A stretch of 64,000 nt of DNA from Flavobacterium pectinovorum. Lineage in GTDB: Bacteria; Bacteroidota; Bacteroidia; Flavobacteriales; Flavobacteriaceae. The stretch lies in assembly GCF_900142715.1 (NCBI RefSeq), contig NZ_FRBX01000006.1:186001-250000 (forward strand). Reading direction: 5' to 3'. Position 1 is the first letter of the stretch; the number at the start of each line of letters is the position of its first letter. The notes below the pieces were generated by a model, which saw nothing but the letters and a program-made list of their open reading frames with translations, ran no database searches and was not told the DNA's origin. A program made the translations under genes and the position numbers. Shown in pieces: positions 1 to 9,469 of the stretch.

Positions 1-60
1 TTTTGTATTCGTGCTAATTCGTGAAATCCGTGTCAAATTTCTGCTAGGCTGAATAGTTTA
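1..60. repeat. Intergenic repeat-like phrase
   Basis: The first 40 bases carry repeated ATTCGTG/TTCGTG phrases (ATTCGTGCTAATTCGTGAAA) of the kind often scattered between Bacteroidota genes. The stretch lies downstream of the minus-strand gene ending at 63. Only one copy is visible and its left part is cut by the window, so I can say no more. Confidence 0.3.
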
Positions 61-62
61 AT

Positions 63-1751
63 TTAGAACGCTTTTTTCTTTTTCTGTTCTTCTTTTTTCT
101 TCTTGTCGGTTTCTTTTTTATCGACTTCAGGATTATACGGAATACTTAAATCGATAGTTTCATCAACGTCCCAATTGGTTCGAACATCGATTTCTTTTTG
201 ATAATAAAATACTTCCTCAGCATAGGTTTTATTTAAGAAATTACCTGAATCGTATATTTTGTTTTTATTATCATCATACGTTATTCGCAACGTAAATGAT
301 TCCGGCTGCAATAAGTCAAATTGAATTTTTGTATTGCCTTCAGAATAGTCGCTGGCCAATACAACATCTCCTTTTTTATTAGTTATTTCAGCAATAATTG
401 GAAACCTTTTTACATTTTTCAAATTCAAAACCAAATTTCCATAGTCAGCATATTCCTTGGTTGTTAGTTTATACGATAAAGTGTCGTTTACGTTATCGTA
501 AAAATCAGTCAGAGCACCCGGTAGAAAAGTAAACTTGTATTTTTCTAATGGTTCTTTCTTAAAATCAACATATAATTTTTGCTCGAGTTCATTGTATTCT
601 GTCGTAAAATCTAAGTCAAGCGAATCTTTATTGATTAGTTTAATTTTCGACTTATCAAATTTTACTAATGGCGTTGCAGTTTCTAAAGTAAATCTGTCTC
701 TAAAATTAATAACCCCGTTTTGTACTGCTGTTATATTTAAAGTGTCTTTCTTTTGATCCTTAATTTTAAAAGTAAATTTTTTATTGTAATTCTCTTTTGT
801 TACTTCCAGCTGTAACGAATCTGCTTTTAGAGGTTTATACCAAACCTGCAAAGAATCTTTTTTAGGAAATTGTGTTACAATAGTTTCCAGTATTTCATCA
901 TTGTTTTTAAGAACAATTTTTGGCTGGGAAAGTTTGAAATTCTGTTTTCCTTCATACGGTAAAAACAACCTGTTTCCAGAAGCTTGTATTGGTTTTAAAG
1001 TTTTTAGAGGTAATGTTTCTTTAAATAATTCTAATTCAAACAGCGTGTCATTTGGTACAGTAATAAAATGTTTTATAAACCCAATTTTATCATCTTTAGG
1101 ATTAAATTTATTGTTGCTGCCTTTATCTTTCATGGCTACCAAAAGATATTTTCCTGCTTTTAAATTTTCAAGTTTAAAGGTTCTCAAACTATCTAAAGTA
1201 TTTGTAATATATCTTGGAAGATCTTTATAAACTACAGAATCTTTGTATTTGTCATTTACTTCATATAGCATTACCGAAACAAAATTATCGACATTTTTTT
1301 CGTAAGCATCTTTAACAATACCGCCAATAGAAAGCGAATCGATGTAAGGTCCTGTCGAAAAAATGTATTTAAATTGGTTCATCGCATTACCTTCATTATT
1401 GTCTGTAATACTTTGCCCGAAATTAAAACTGTATGTTGTATTAGGTTCTAAAGTGTCTTTGATTTTTATCGTTAAAACTTTGCTGACATTTGTTGGCGTA
1501 ATAAGAGGCTCGTGTTTCATTGGTGGCGAAATAACAAGCTGTTTGTTAAGGTTTTTAAGCTTAACATATTCATCAAAATTTAAGACGATTTGATCTCCTT
1601 TAAAATTAGTATTGAAGTTTTTAGGTGAACTTGAGCTTAGCACAGGCGCCAAAGTGTCTTTTAATCCACCGGTAATGCTGCCTCTTTTGGCGCAGCTCAT
1701 CATTAACAATACGAATAGAAATGGAATATATTTGAAGTTGTTTTTCAACAT
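63..1751 (-). CDS. Ig-like (Big_5) domain surface lipoprotein
   Basis: A 562-residue protein. It has a lipoprotein signal peptide with lipobox LMMSC and lipidated Cys20. Residues about 35-135 look like the bacterial Ig-like Big_5/SbsA fold found in many Bacteroidota lipoproteins: a DTLAPVL entry strand, then P-K-N-F and V-L-N-F-D-E-Y strands. The rest is beta-rich and probably holds further Ig-like or carboxypeptidase-regulatory-like modules. The C-terminus is a very lysine-rich tail. It is likely anchored in the outer membrane or exposed on the surface. The function is unknown. It is transcribed away from the next gene, so the 1752-1920 gap must hold divergent promoters. Confidence 0.8.
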   Translation of the reverse strand: MLKNNFKYIPFLFVLLMMSCAKRGSITGGLKDTLAPVLSSSSPKNFNTNFKGDQIVLNFDEYVKLKNLNKQLVISPPMKHEPLITPTNVSKVLTIKIKDTLEPNTTYSFNFGQSITDNNEGNAMNQFKYIFSTGPYIDSLSIGGIVKDAYEKNVDNFVSVMLYEVNDKYKDSVVYKDLPRYITNTLDSLRTFKLENLKAGKYLLVAMKDKGSNNKFNPKDDKIGFIKHFITVPNDTLFELELFKETLPLKTLKPIQASGNRLFLPYEGKQNFKLSQPKIVLKNNDEILETIVTQFPKKDSLQVWYKPLKADSLQLEVTKENYNKKFTFKIKDQKKDTLNITAVQNGVINFRDRFTLETATPLVKFDKSKIKLINKDSLDLDFTTEYNELEQKLYVDFKKEPLEKYKFTFLPGALTDFYDNVNDTLSYKLTTKEYADYGNLVLNLKNVKRFPIIAEITNKKGDVVLASDYSEGNTKIQFDLLQPESFTLRITYDDNKNKIYDSGNFLNKTYAEEVFYYQKEIDVRTNWDVDETIDLSIPYNPEVDKKETDKKKKEEQKKKKAF

Positions 1752-1920
1752 AACTGTTTTAAATTTGATTGCACAAAATAACGATTATATTTGCTTTAAT
1801 CGAAATTTTTTATCTATTTATTAGGAATTCCACCTTTCAGTTTTTCTTGTTTTTTTGAAGTTCGATTCAGAAACCGGATTATAATTTCTTACTTTTGAAT
1901 CTGCATTTAATTTAATTGGT

Positions 1921-2925
1921 TTGAAAAATAATATTTTAATTGGTTTTGTGTTTTTACTGCTTGTTTCCTGTAGCAAAACAAAAGAGCCAATTGTATCTTT
2001 TTATTATTGGAAAACTATCTTCAAATTGTCTGAAACCGAGAAAGAGGTTTTAAGAGAAAATAACGTCACGAAGCTTTATATTCGCTATTTTGATATTGGT
2101 TTACATCCCGAATCCAAAGAGCCAATTCCGATAAGTCCGATACATTTTCAGGAAAATATGGACGGCTTTGAAGTTGTTCCGGTTGTTTTTATCAAAAATA
2201 AAGTCATGCTGCAAACCAATCTTGATATTGAAGATTTAGCTCAAAAAACTTTTAGTTTGGTTGAAGAAATAAATGCAAAAAACAAAATTGCATCTCAGGA
2301 AATTCAAATAGATTGCGACTGGACGCTTGAAAGTAAAGGTAATTACTTGAAGTTTATTGAGCGATTTAAAAAACTTTCGCATAAAAAACTCTCCGCAACA
2401 ATACGATTGCATCAGGTTAAATATTTCAAAAAGACCAAAATTCCAAATGTAGATTCCGGAGTTTTAATGTACTATAATATGGGTTCAATTGCGCCCGATG
2501 CGGAAAATTCTATTTACAGTTCTAAAATTGCCGAAAAGTATCTTAAAAGTTTAAAAAAGTATCCGTTGCATCTTGATTTTGCTTTACCAATATATTCCTG
2601 GGGAGTTCATATTCGCGATGAAAAAGTGATAGGTTTACGTTCCAAATTAAATGTAAGCGAACTTAAAAAAGATAAAAACTTCGAGCAGATTGATGCGATA
2701 TTCTTTAAAGTGAAAAAATCAAATTATAAAAATGGCATTTTTTACGAAGAAAACGATAAACTCAAAATAGAAGCCATTTCTGCAGAAGATTTAAAAGAAA
2801 TGGCACAAGAGTTGGATGGAAATTTAGCTCAGAGACCAAACGAAATTATTTTTTACGATTTAGATGAATTCAATATAAAAACCTATGAAAAGAATATTTT
2901 TAAACAAGTTGTTTCTTATTTCTAG
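1921..2925 (+). CDS. Hypothetical lipoprotein, TIM-barrel-like
   Basis: A 334-residue protein. The start is a TTG, chosen because it directly precedes a good lipoprotein signal (hydrophobic core, lipobox LLVSC, Cys17); no ATG lies near it. The mature part has alternating strands and helices, with phrases such as KLYIRYFDIG, QIDCDWT and LDFALPIYSWG. These resemble the strand ends of glycosidase-like (beta/alpha)8 proteins, but I cannot see a definite catalytic pair. The 3' end overlaps the next gene by 41 bases, so the two are probably co-expressed. Confidence 0.7.
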   Translation: MKNNILIGFVFLLLVSCSKTKEPIVSFYYWKTIFKLSETEKEVLRENNVTKLYIRYFDIGLHPESKEPIPISPIHFQENMDGFEVVPVVFIKNKVMLQTNLDIEDLAQKTFSLVEEINAKNKIASQEIQIDCDWTLESKGNYLKFIERFKKLSHKKLSATIRLHQVKYFKKTKIPNVDSGVLMYYNMGSIAPDAENSIYSSKIAEKYLKSLKKYPLHLDFALPIYSWGVHIRDEKVIGLRSKLNVSELKKDKNFEQIDAIFFKVKKSNYKNGIFYEENDKLKIEAISAEDLKEMAQELDGNLAQRPNEIIFYDLDEFNIKTYEKNIFKQVVSYF

Positions 2926-5239
2926 TGCTTCTTTCCTTTTTGTTTACGGAATAATTTATGCCTGCGCTGGTGGAGACGACTGGGATTTTTTTAGTTACAA
3001 CTCCAATTTTACGCCTGAAACTTTTACGGATAAATCATATACGCCACTTTTTTTATCGGGAGATATTTTTTACGGAATTGGTTTTGATACACAGCATAAT
3101 TCGAGATTTAATGAAGATATAAAATCAGACTGGGAAAATTATTTAAAGGGAAAAGTAGATGCTTCAACAGTAAGCTATTTTTTGATTGGGGAAGAAACGC
3201 CAATGTATTCATCTGAGAAAAAAACGCCTCAGAATAAAACCGATATCACGCAGCTTCATGTTTTTTTGAAAACTAAAAAAGACAATCCGACTTCTTTAAA
3301 ATGGGGAAAGAAAATCAATTTGAAAGATGATAAAGTGAAGAGCTTTATCGAATTTTTGTATTTGGCGCAAAAAATAGAAACCGTTTCTATTGGAGAAGAT
3401 TATTGGAGTTATGATCCGGTTGTGGCTAAAACTTTCAATGATTTTAAAATGATTCAGTCTATTGAAAATGTTTACAATACAAGTAAAGATATGTTTTTGC
3501 AAAACAGGTATTGGTTTCTTGCCATGAAAGCCTATTTCTATAGCAGCAACAAACAAAAAGCGATTGATTTTTTTAATAAAACAGAAAAATCAGTTCCTAA
3601 AAATGTATTGTATTATCGTGGGCTTTCATACGTTGCGGGAATAAAACATAAACAGAAAAAATATTCAGAATCTAATTGTTTATATGCACAAGTGTTTGAT
3701 AAATGTCCGGAATTGAGAATTGTTACGGCTTACAGTTTTCACCCACAAAATGATGCCGATTGGAATAAATCGTTGTTTTTGGCTAAAAATAATAGTGAAA
3801 AAGCAGCACTTTGGGCAATTCATGGATTTTATAAAGATGAAAAGAAAGCGATCGCTAAAATTTATGAACTTGATCCAAAAAGTGAGCATTTGAATTATTT
3901 GTTAACCCGATTGGTAAACGGGCAGGAGCAAAGCATTAATAATTCGTTTGAAGAAAGTGCCAAAGATAATCTTCCGGCAAAAAAGCAAACCGTTGCCGAA
4001 AATAAAGAGCTGAATAAAAGTAAAATTGATAAAACTGCCTTTGATGTAGTAGCTAAAATTGCTGCGGCAGGAAACAGCAATAAGCCTTATTTATGGGATA
4101 TTTCGTTAGGATATTTGCAAACGTTAAAAGGTGATTATGCAACAGCAGAAACTAACTTTGACAAAGCGGAAAAAACAATGCCTAATACAGAGTTGGCAAA
4201 ACTTCAGTTAAGATTACTTCGTTTTGTAAACAATATGAGCAAGATCGATAAACTTACAGATAAAAACGAAAAAACAATTTTAACAGATTTGAACTGGCTT
4301 TATCAGGAGCTGCCAAAAACATATAAAGGGCAGGAGTTTCGTTATCAAAATGCTGCGCAGTGGAGTAAAAATTATTTAGCATCACTTTACAGAGCAAAAT
4401 CAAATCCGGTTATGGCAGAATTATTTGGTGATACTCCCGATAATTATTGGGGTCGCGGAAATTCTTTTTATGACAATGAAAAGAATTTACTGGATATGAA
4501 AGCGTTTTTGACTAAAACAGATAAAACAGAAATCGAAAAAATAGCCGCAGGAATTTATAGTTTGAAAGTAAAAGATATTAGCAATTTTCAGGCAGTTCAG
4601 GCAACTTTTAAAAATAAAATCCCAGAAGCAATTGGTTTTATTCAGCAAACGGATTCTGTTCAGTATTATCAATTTTTAGGAAATCCGTTTAACGGAAATA
4701 TAAAAGATTGCCACGATTGTGATCATTCGGCTTATCAAAAAAAGAAATATTCTCAATTGGATTTTCTAACTACAATAAAAGAAATGCAGGATAAACTGGC
4801 TCAAAAAGAAGATGTTTATACAAATAGTTTATTGTTAGGAAATGCTTTTTATAATATCACACATTTTGGAAATGGAAGAACTTTCTATGAAATAAGCATT
4901 GTAGGTTACGGTTCAAGTCCGTATTCATTTAGAGATTCGATGAAAAAAATGATTACAAATTGTGATGTGCCGAAAATGTATTATCAAAAAGCATTAGAAG
5001 CGGCAACGACAAAAGAACAAAAAGCAAAATGTATTTACATGCTGGCAAAATGCGAGCGCAACGAATATTACAACACTAAATACAATAGCGTAAACAGCTG
5101 GTGGGAAATTCAGGATGACAAAGTTAATTTTATCGCCTGGAATGGGTTTAAAACCTTGAAAAAGGATTATTCTGATACTAAATATTATCAGGATGTGATT
5201 TCGGAATGCGGTTATTTTAATACTTATATTAATCAATAA
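2885..5239 (+). CDS. Large hypothetical lipoprotein with TPR-like helices
   Basis: A 784-residue protein starting inside the last 14 codons of the upstream lipoprotein. The N-terminus is a signal peptide ending IIYAC, with Cys27 as probable lipidation site, followed by an acidic/aromatic GGDDWDFF stretch. The middle has helical, TPR-like sections (runs such as YYRGLSYVAGIKHKQKKYSESNCLYAQV and a second set around residues 410-440). A CHDCDH motif near residue 610 could bind metal. No enzyme family is recognised. The 41-base overlap with the preceding lipoprotein suggests a two-gene envelope unit. Confidence 0.75.
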   Translation: MKRIFLNKLFLISSASFLFVYGIIYACAGGDDWDFFSYNSNFTPETFTDKSYTPLFLSGDIFYGIGFDTQHNSRFNEDIKSDWENYLKGKVDASTVSYFLIGEETPMYSSEKKTPQNKTDITQLHVFLKTKKDNPTSLKWGKKINLKDDKVKSFIEFLYLAQKIETVSIGEDYWSYDPVVAKTFNDFKMIQSIENVYNTSKDMFLQNRYWFLAMKAYFYSSNKQKAIDFFNKTEKSVPKNVLYYRGLSYVAGIKHKQKKYSESNCLYAQVFDKCPELRIVTAYSFHPQNDADWNKSLFLAKNNSEKAALWAIHGFYKDEKKAIAKIYELDPKSEHLNYLLTRLVNGQEQSINNSFEESAKDNLPAKKQTVAENKELNKSKIDKTAFDVVAKIAAAGNSNKPYLWDISLGYLQTLKGDYATAETNFDKAEKTMPNTELAKLQLRLLRFVNNMSKIDKLTDKNEKTILTDLNWLYQELPKTYKGQEFRYQNAAQWSKNYLASLYRAKSNPVMAELFGDTPDNYWGRGNSFYDNEKNLLDMKAFLTKTDKTEIEKIAAGIYSLKVKDISNFQAVQATFKNKIPEAIGFIQQTDSVQYYQFLGNPFNGNIKDCHDCDHSAYQKKKYSQLDFLTTIKEMQDKLAQKEDVYTNSLLLGNAFYNITHFGNGRTFYEISIVGYGSSPYSFRDSMKKMITNCDVPKMYYQKALEAATTKEQKAKCIYMLAKCERNEYYNTKYNSVNSWWEIQDDKVNFIAWNGFKTLKKDYSDTKYYQDVISECGYFNTYINQ

Positions 5240-5248
5240 TAAAAGCAA

Positions 5249-5653
5249 ATGGTAAATAAAATTGAACATATAGGAATTGCAGTCAAAAACATTGAGGAGT
5301 CAAATATTTTGTTCGAAAAATTATTAGGTGTTCCTTCTTATAAATCAGAAGAAGTACAAAGTGAAGGCGTTTTAACTTCTTTTTTTCAAACGGGAACCAA
5401 TAAAATTGAACTTTTGATGGCGACAAATCCAGAAAGTCCGATTGCGAAGTTTTTGGAAAAAAAAGGAGAAGGAATTCATCATATTGCTTTTGATGTTGAT
5501 GATATTTCTGCAGAAATAGAACGGTTAAAAAGCGAAGGTTTTGTGCTGATTAATGAGGTTCCTAAAAAAGGTGCCGATAATAAATGGGTTGTTTTTTTGC
5601 ATCCGAAGAATACAAATGGCGTTTTGGTAGAGCTTTGTCAGGAAATTAAATAA
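5249..5653 (+). CDS. mce: Methylmalonyl-CoA epimerase
   Basis: A 134-residue vicinal-oxygen-chelate (glyoxalase-fold) protein of normal family length. It interconverts (2R)- and (2S)-methylmalonyl-CoA in the propionyl-CoA/succinyl-CoA pathway, in the cytoplasm. The two beta-alpha-beta-beta-beta halves and the metal-ligand positions are visible: His7 in KIEHIGIAV, Glu in NKIELL, His in GIHHIAFDVD and Glu in LVELCQ. It begins 9 bases after the preceding lipoprotein gene but is probably unrelated in function. The methylmalonyl-CoA mutase genes are not in the window. Confidence 0.93.
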   Translation: MVNKIEHIGIAVKNIEESNILFEKLLGVPSYKSEEVQSEGVLTSFFQTGTNKIELLMATNPESPIAKFLEKKGEGIHHIAFDVDDISAEIERLKSEGFVLINEVPKKGADNKWVVFLHPKNTNGVLVELCQEIK

Positions 5654-5755
5654 AAAAACTTGGTTTTGGTTTTTAAATAAGATATTGAAAATCAATTGTG
5701 TTTTTAACATGAGTGGATATGATTTTAAATTAAATGCAAATCAAGCCTTAAAATA

Positions 5756-5787
5756 TTTGGAGTGAACGAAAAATAGTAGTAATATTG
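5756..5787 (+). promoter_or_regulatory. Bacteroidota-type promoter for the tRNA
   Basis: TTTG at 5756-5759, a 20-base spacer and TAATATTG at 5780-5787, one mismatch from the TAnnTTTG -7 consensus. It ends 12 bases before the tRNA, as expected for a dedicated promoter. Confidence 0.65.
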
Positions 5788-5799
5788 CATCCTCAAACC

Positions 5800-5873
5800 G
5801 GTCCTATAGCTCAGCTGGTTAGAGCACCTGACTCATAATCAGGTGGTCCCTGGTTCGAGCCCAGGTGGGACCA
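5800..5873 (+). tRNA. tRNA with CAU anticodon (Met or Ile2)
   Basis: A complete cloverleaf: acceptor stem GGTCCTA pairing with TGGGACC plus discriminator A, D-loop AGCTCAGCTGGTTAGAGC, anticodon stem CCTGA/TCAGG around loop CTCATAA, and T-arm with GGTTCGAGCC. The anticodon is CAT. This fits either elongator tRNA-Met or the tRNA-Ile2 whose C34 is changed to lysidine by TilS; I cannot separate the two with certainty from sequence alone. CCA is not encoded. Confidence 0.95.
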
Positions 5874-5882
5874 CAGAAATAG

Positions 5883-5914
5883 AAAGCCTTTACAGCAATG
5901 TAAAGGCTTTTTTT
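5883..5914 (+). terminator. Rho-independent terminator of the tRNA
   Basis: A perfect 12-bp stem (AAAGCCTTTACA / TGTAAAGGCTTT) with loop GCAA, followed by a T run, 10 bases after the tRNA. Confidence 0.85.
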
Positions 5915-6621
5915 GTTTTCTTATGACAAGCATCAATTGTTTTATAATTAATTAGGTTTGTTTACTTTATATAATATAATTTATTATAATATGACCATTT
6001 ATTCTAAATCTTGTCATTTCTTCTGATTTTGCGAGAATCTTGTTCCCGTATATATCTGCTTTAGATATTTTTCATAACTATTGAATAATTGAATAATTTC
6101 AACGAATCATTGGTTTAATCTGCAAAGACTTTTTGGCTAATTACAATTTAAAAAATATAAATGATGATCCTATCATGGTCATCTTTTGTAACTGATAGCT
6201 GTTGATTGTTAGTTGTTTATGGAGTTGTATTTTAAATGTCACTAAATAACTCATAACAAAATTAATCATGAAAAAAATATTTTGACTATCACAAGTATAT
6301 TTTACGCATGAATAATAGAAGGTAAATGAAAGAGGAGACATGAAGCAATAATAATTTTTCAATAATAGAAATTTGTATTTTTTTTGAAATTCAGTATTTT
6401 TTTTAAATATAAAAAACAGACAAATTCTCTGCCACACCAAGTAAATACCGGATTCTTACATATTAGAATTATTCTATTAATCCTTTTTTTATTTTTTTGA
6501 TGAAAAAATTTACAAATTGGCTTGCTTATGTTATTTGTAGTTGTATATTCGTACAAACAAATTGATTGCGAATCCTCTTCATCTTCCTACAAGAAGCAAA
6601 TCAAAAAAGTACTTTAAGTAC
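5915..6621. other. Gene-free stretch before the T6SS island
   Basis: About 700 bases, very AT-rich, with only short shadow reading frames on the minus strand that lack normal composition and start context. It ends at a strong hairpin (6622-6664). It may hold an untranslated RNA, old gene debris or regulatory DNA; nothing specific is recognisable. Confidence 0.4.
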
Positions 6622-6664
6622 AAAAAAGAGGTATTCTAAAATCATATAGAATACCTCTTTTTTT
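6622..6664. terminator. Strong bidirectional hairpin terminator without an obvious gene
   Basis: A 17-bp perfect inverted repeat (AAAAAAGAGGTATTCTA at 6622-6638 and its complement at 6647-6663) with an 8-base loop and T/A runs on both sides. No gene ends next to it. It insulates hcp from upstream transcription or ends an unrecognised RNA. Confidence 0.7.
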
Positions 6665-6740
6665 GTTTATACTAGTCAGACAACAGAGAGAGGGTTCTAA
6701 AAACAATTTTTAACAATTTCACAAATTAATTATTTTTATT

Positions 6741-7136
6741 ATGGCATTTAAAGCAATTTTAGAATTCGAAGGAAACGAGTACCAAGTATTATTCTCAAAA
6801 GTTGATATGTTAAGACATACTGATGGTAAAGGAGCAGTTTCATCTGAAATTAAAGGAGGTAGATTAAACCTAAAATTAAAATCTACAGACAATACTACTG
6901 TAATTGAGCAGGCAGTAAACAGTCAGCACAAACCTGTAAGCGGAAAAGTAAAATTTTTCAAGGCAGATTCTGAACAAGTAATGAAAGAGCTTTCTTTTGA
7001 AAATGCATTTATTGTATTCTTCAGCGAGCAGCTTGATGCTATGGCAGAAACTCCAATGACTACTGAGATTACTTTCTCTGCAGAAAAAATCACATTAGGA
7101 AATGCAACATTAGATAACAATTGGGCTAAAATTTAA
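6741..7136 (+). CDS. tssD: T6SS tube protein Hcp/TssD (Bacteroidota T6SSiii type)
   Basis: 131 residues, starting MAFKAILEFEGNEY. The length, the all-beta pattern and phrases such as GGRLNLKLKSTD, VSGKVKFFKAD and ENAFIVFFSE match the TssD/Hcp family of subtype iii type VI systems. Hcp hexamers stack to form the inner tube and carry small effectors. It is followed at once by a strong terminator, so it is expressed separately from vgrG and probably at a higher level. No sheath (tssB/C) or baseplate genes are in the window, so this is an accessory hcp-vgrG locus or one arm of a split system. Confidence 0.9.
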   Translation: MAFKAILEFEGNEYQVLFSKVDMLRHTDGKGAVSSEIKGGRLNLKLKSTDNTTVIEQAVNSQHKPVSGKVKFFKADSEQVMKELSFENAFIVFFSEQLDAMAETPMTTEITFSAEKITLGNATLDNNWAKI

Positions 7137-7152
7137 TTTTTCCCTATTGACA

Positions 7153-7186
7153 AACAAGAAGCGGTTATGTCGCTTCTTGTTTTTTT
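7153..7186 (+). terminator. Terminator after hcp
   Basis: An 11-bp stem (AACAAGAAGCG / CGCTTCTTGTT) with loop GTTATGT and a T run, 17 bases after the hcp stop codon. It separates abundant hcp mRNA from vgrG. Confidence 0.85.
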
Positions 7187-7352
7187 ATGCAATTTATTGA
7201 ACAAAACATTGATTAGTATCACTTCTATATTTTCAGAACATGATATTTTTAGCTTAGAATCGAATTCGGTATAAGAACTTTAGAAATAAGAATTTTAGAC
7301 TATAATCTATTTAAGTTAAAAATTAAAAATCAAACTTATAACTAAACATATT

Positions 7353-9218
7353 ATGGTCATTCCTAAAATAATATTTGGTATTGATAGAAAAGAAATCTCA
7401 CATTTCACCACTATCGAACTACACCAAACCATAAATAACCACCATCATTTTAAAATTAGTGTTCCGCATTCTGTGATAGAACAACCAAGAGCATATACGA
7501 TGCAGAGTGCACAAAAATGGTTGGGAGGCGTTGTGCACATTGTTTTTGAAAACAATAATAATTTTTTGGGAATAGTAACCAATATTCAATATGCCCAGGA
7601 ATTAGGACATGTGGGAAGCCAAATTATTATTTCGGGTTATTCTAAAACCATACTTCTTGAATCAGGACCAAAACTCAATTCCTGGGAAGATACCAACTTG
7701 CAGGATATCATTGAGGGAGTGATAAAAACAGCTGCAGGTGAACAATTACAAAACGATATCAAACCTGAGTTTGGCAACAATTTGGAATACCAAACCCAAT
7801 ACCTCGAAACTGATTTTCAATTTATACAACGCTTAGCCAAACAATACAACGAATGGTTGTATTATGATGGAGAAAAACTTTTTTTTGGCAAGCCAAATAC
7901 AGCTACAGAGTTTACAAAACTGATTTATAACAAAGATCTTTATAACCTAAACATTTCTGTTCAGGCGATTCCTAACCAGTTTGGAGCCTTTACTTATAAC
8001 GAAGATGCAGACAAACTGTATCAGGCCAAAACCAGAGACCAGATAGAAGGATTTCCAAAATTGGGTACTGATGCCATAACTGCTTCTCAAAAACTATATG
8101 CTACATCATCATTAGAATATGGCAGGATTGCCGCTGGTGACGATATGTATTTGCAAACCATACTGCAAAACAGACAGCAAAGTGCCGCAGCAGAATCTAA
8201 TTTTATAACCGCAACAAGTCGAAACAGAAGCTTACGAATAGGGATGAGCATTAGCATAGATGCCATGCAGGTAAAAGACAAATTGGCTGCATATACCAGC
8301 GGACAAGATATTAATAAAATCAACTACGAAACCAACGAAGTAGGGATTTATATCATTACAGAAATAACTCACAAAGCCAGCGACATAGGCGAGTACGAAA
8401 ATAGTTTTAAAGCTTTGCCGGCCAAAATACGCAAGTTGCCTGAACCAAATATCGCTTTTCCTGTAGCACAAATGCAACAAGCTGAAGTAGTAGATAACGA
8501 AGACCCAAGAGGACAAGGCAGGATACGTGTAAAGATGCTATGGCAATCCACCAAACAACAATCTACACCATGGTTACGCGTAATGACTCCCGATGCAGGA
8601 AGTAGTGGTGAGGTTAATACCAACCGCGGTATGGTTTTTATTCCCGAAGTGGGCGATCAGGTTATGCTGGGGTTTCGCTATAACGATCCCAACAGACCAT
8701 TTGTAATTGGTAGTTTATTTAACGGTAAAACAGGTACTGGCGGAGACTTAAAAAACAACATCAAAAGTATTTATACTCGTACAGGAAGTACAATTACTTT
8801 TGACGAAGGGAATTCGAGTATTCTGGTAAAAGACCCATCAGGCAATACCTGGTTTATGGATGGTAAAGGAAATATTAATGTTACTGCACCAAAGAATATT
8901 ACAATGCAGGCAGGCGAGGATTTTACTATCAACGCAGGTAAAAATGTAAAAATTGGTGCGGGAGAAAATATGGATTGTGATGCAGGAAACAATATCTCTC
9001 AAACTGCCGGTAATGATTTAACCCAAAGAGCAACTGGAGATATTACTGAAAGCTCAGACAATAGAAGAGAACTTGTTGATAAGGATTTTCTACGTCAGGC
9101 AGATACCTCAAATGTAATAGCTTCCGGAGTTAGTATTTTTAGCAATAAAGAGAATTTAACCCTGCAAAGTGGTAAAACGGTTGAGGTTAATAGTGCAGAG
9201 AAATCTAAAATGTTTTAA
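7353..9218 (+). CDS. tssI: T6SS spike protein VgrG/TssI
   Basis: A 621-residue VgrG. The N-terminal ~370 residues form the gp27-like part. The OB-fold (gp5-like) region begins with DNEDPRGQGRIRVKMLW and continues through PDAGSSGEVNTNRGMVFIPEVGDQVML. The C-terminal part is a repeating beta-helix with INAGKNVKIGAGEN and DAGNNISQTAGND repeats. The spike trimer sits on the Hcp tube and carries PAAR-like tips and effectors. No extra C-terminal enzymatic domain is present, so effectors must dock non-covalently. The downstream genes (DUF2931, DUF2235, DUF4280 and the 949-residue protein) are the obvious cargo. Confidence 0.93.
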   Translation: MVIPKIIFGIDRKEISHFTTIELHQTINNHHHFKISVPHSVIEQPRAYTMQSAQKWLGGVVHIVFENNNNFLGIVTNIQYAQELGHVGSQIIISGYSKTILLESGPKLNSWEDTNLQDIIEGVIKTAAGEQLQNDIKPEFGNNLEYQTQYLETDFQFIQRLAKQYNEWLYYDGEKLFFGKPNTATEFTKLIYNKDLYNLNISVQAIPNQFGAFTYNEDADKLYQAKTRDQIEGFPKLGTDAITASQKLYATSSLEYGRIAAGDDMYLQTILQNRQQSAAAESNFITATSRNRSLRIGMSISIDAMQVKDKLAAYTSGQDINKINYETNEVGIYIITEITHKASDIGEYENSFKALPAKIRKLPEPNIAFPVAQMQQAEVVDNEDPRGQGRIRVKMLWQSTKQQSTPWLRVMTPDAGSSGEVNTNRGMVFIPEVGDQVMLGFRYNDPNRPFVIGSLFNGKTGTGGDLKNNIKSIYTRTGSTITFDEGNSSILVKDPSGNTWFMDGKGNINVTAPKNITMQAGEDFTINAGKNVKIGAGENMDCDAGNNISQTAGNDLTQRATGDITESSDNRRELVDKDFLRQADTSNVIASGVSIFSNKENLTLQSGKTVEVNSAEKSKMF

Positions 9219-9222
9219 AATT

Positions 9223-9396
9223 ATGGGAATCAACAAAATTTCTAAAAACAGAAAAGTGACTGTAAATCAGGAGTATAATTTGGTGGTTGGTGGTGAATTA
9301 ACAAAAATCGCCAATCAATTTAATATGGAAGCTACTCAGGAGAACCTGATTTTAATTTCAAATAAAAAGATAATATCAGATGGCAACAAACGTTAG
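9223..9396 (+). CDS. Small hypothetical protein after vgrG
   Basis: 57 codons from an ATG 2 bases after the vgrG stop codon, beginning MGINKISKNRKVTVNQ and ending ISDGNKR. The reading frame is also open upstream inside vgrG, but the intergenic ATG is the sensible start. It has no signal peptide or membrane segment and no family I recognise. It may be a chaperone/adaptor-sized protein or the front end of a decayed effector. Its last codons overlap the broken DUF2235-like start at 9380. Confidence 0.5.
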   Translation: MGINKISKNRKVTVNQEYNLVVGGELTKIANQFNMEATQENLILISNKKIISDGNKR

Positions 9397-9457
9397 TTTT
9401 TGTAGCATACATCATCATCAAAAGTTAAAAATTTCCTATTGTCTAATAAAATTCTAG
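9380..9457 (+). pseudogene. Remnant of a DUF2235-gene 5' end
   Basis: ATGGCAACAAAC followed by GTTAGTTTT nearly repeats the first 24 bases of the DUF2235 gene at 10518 (MATNVSF here, MATNISF there). The frame then diverges completely and stops after 25 codons. It looks like the left-over start of an earlier copy of the lipase gene, pointing to duplication or cassette replacement at this site. The match is short, so chance resemblance is not fully excluded. Confidence 0.5.
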
Positions 9458-9469
9458 AAAAATAAACAA

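Noticed and set aside
6141..6440. 99-codon minus-strand frame in the gap before hcp
   Set aside because: Phe/Lys/Tyr-rich composition of translated AT-rich DNA, no signal, domain or start context; overlaps another equally poor frame.
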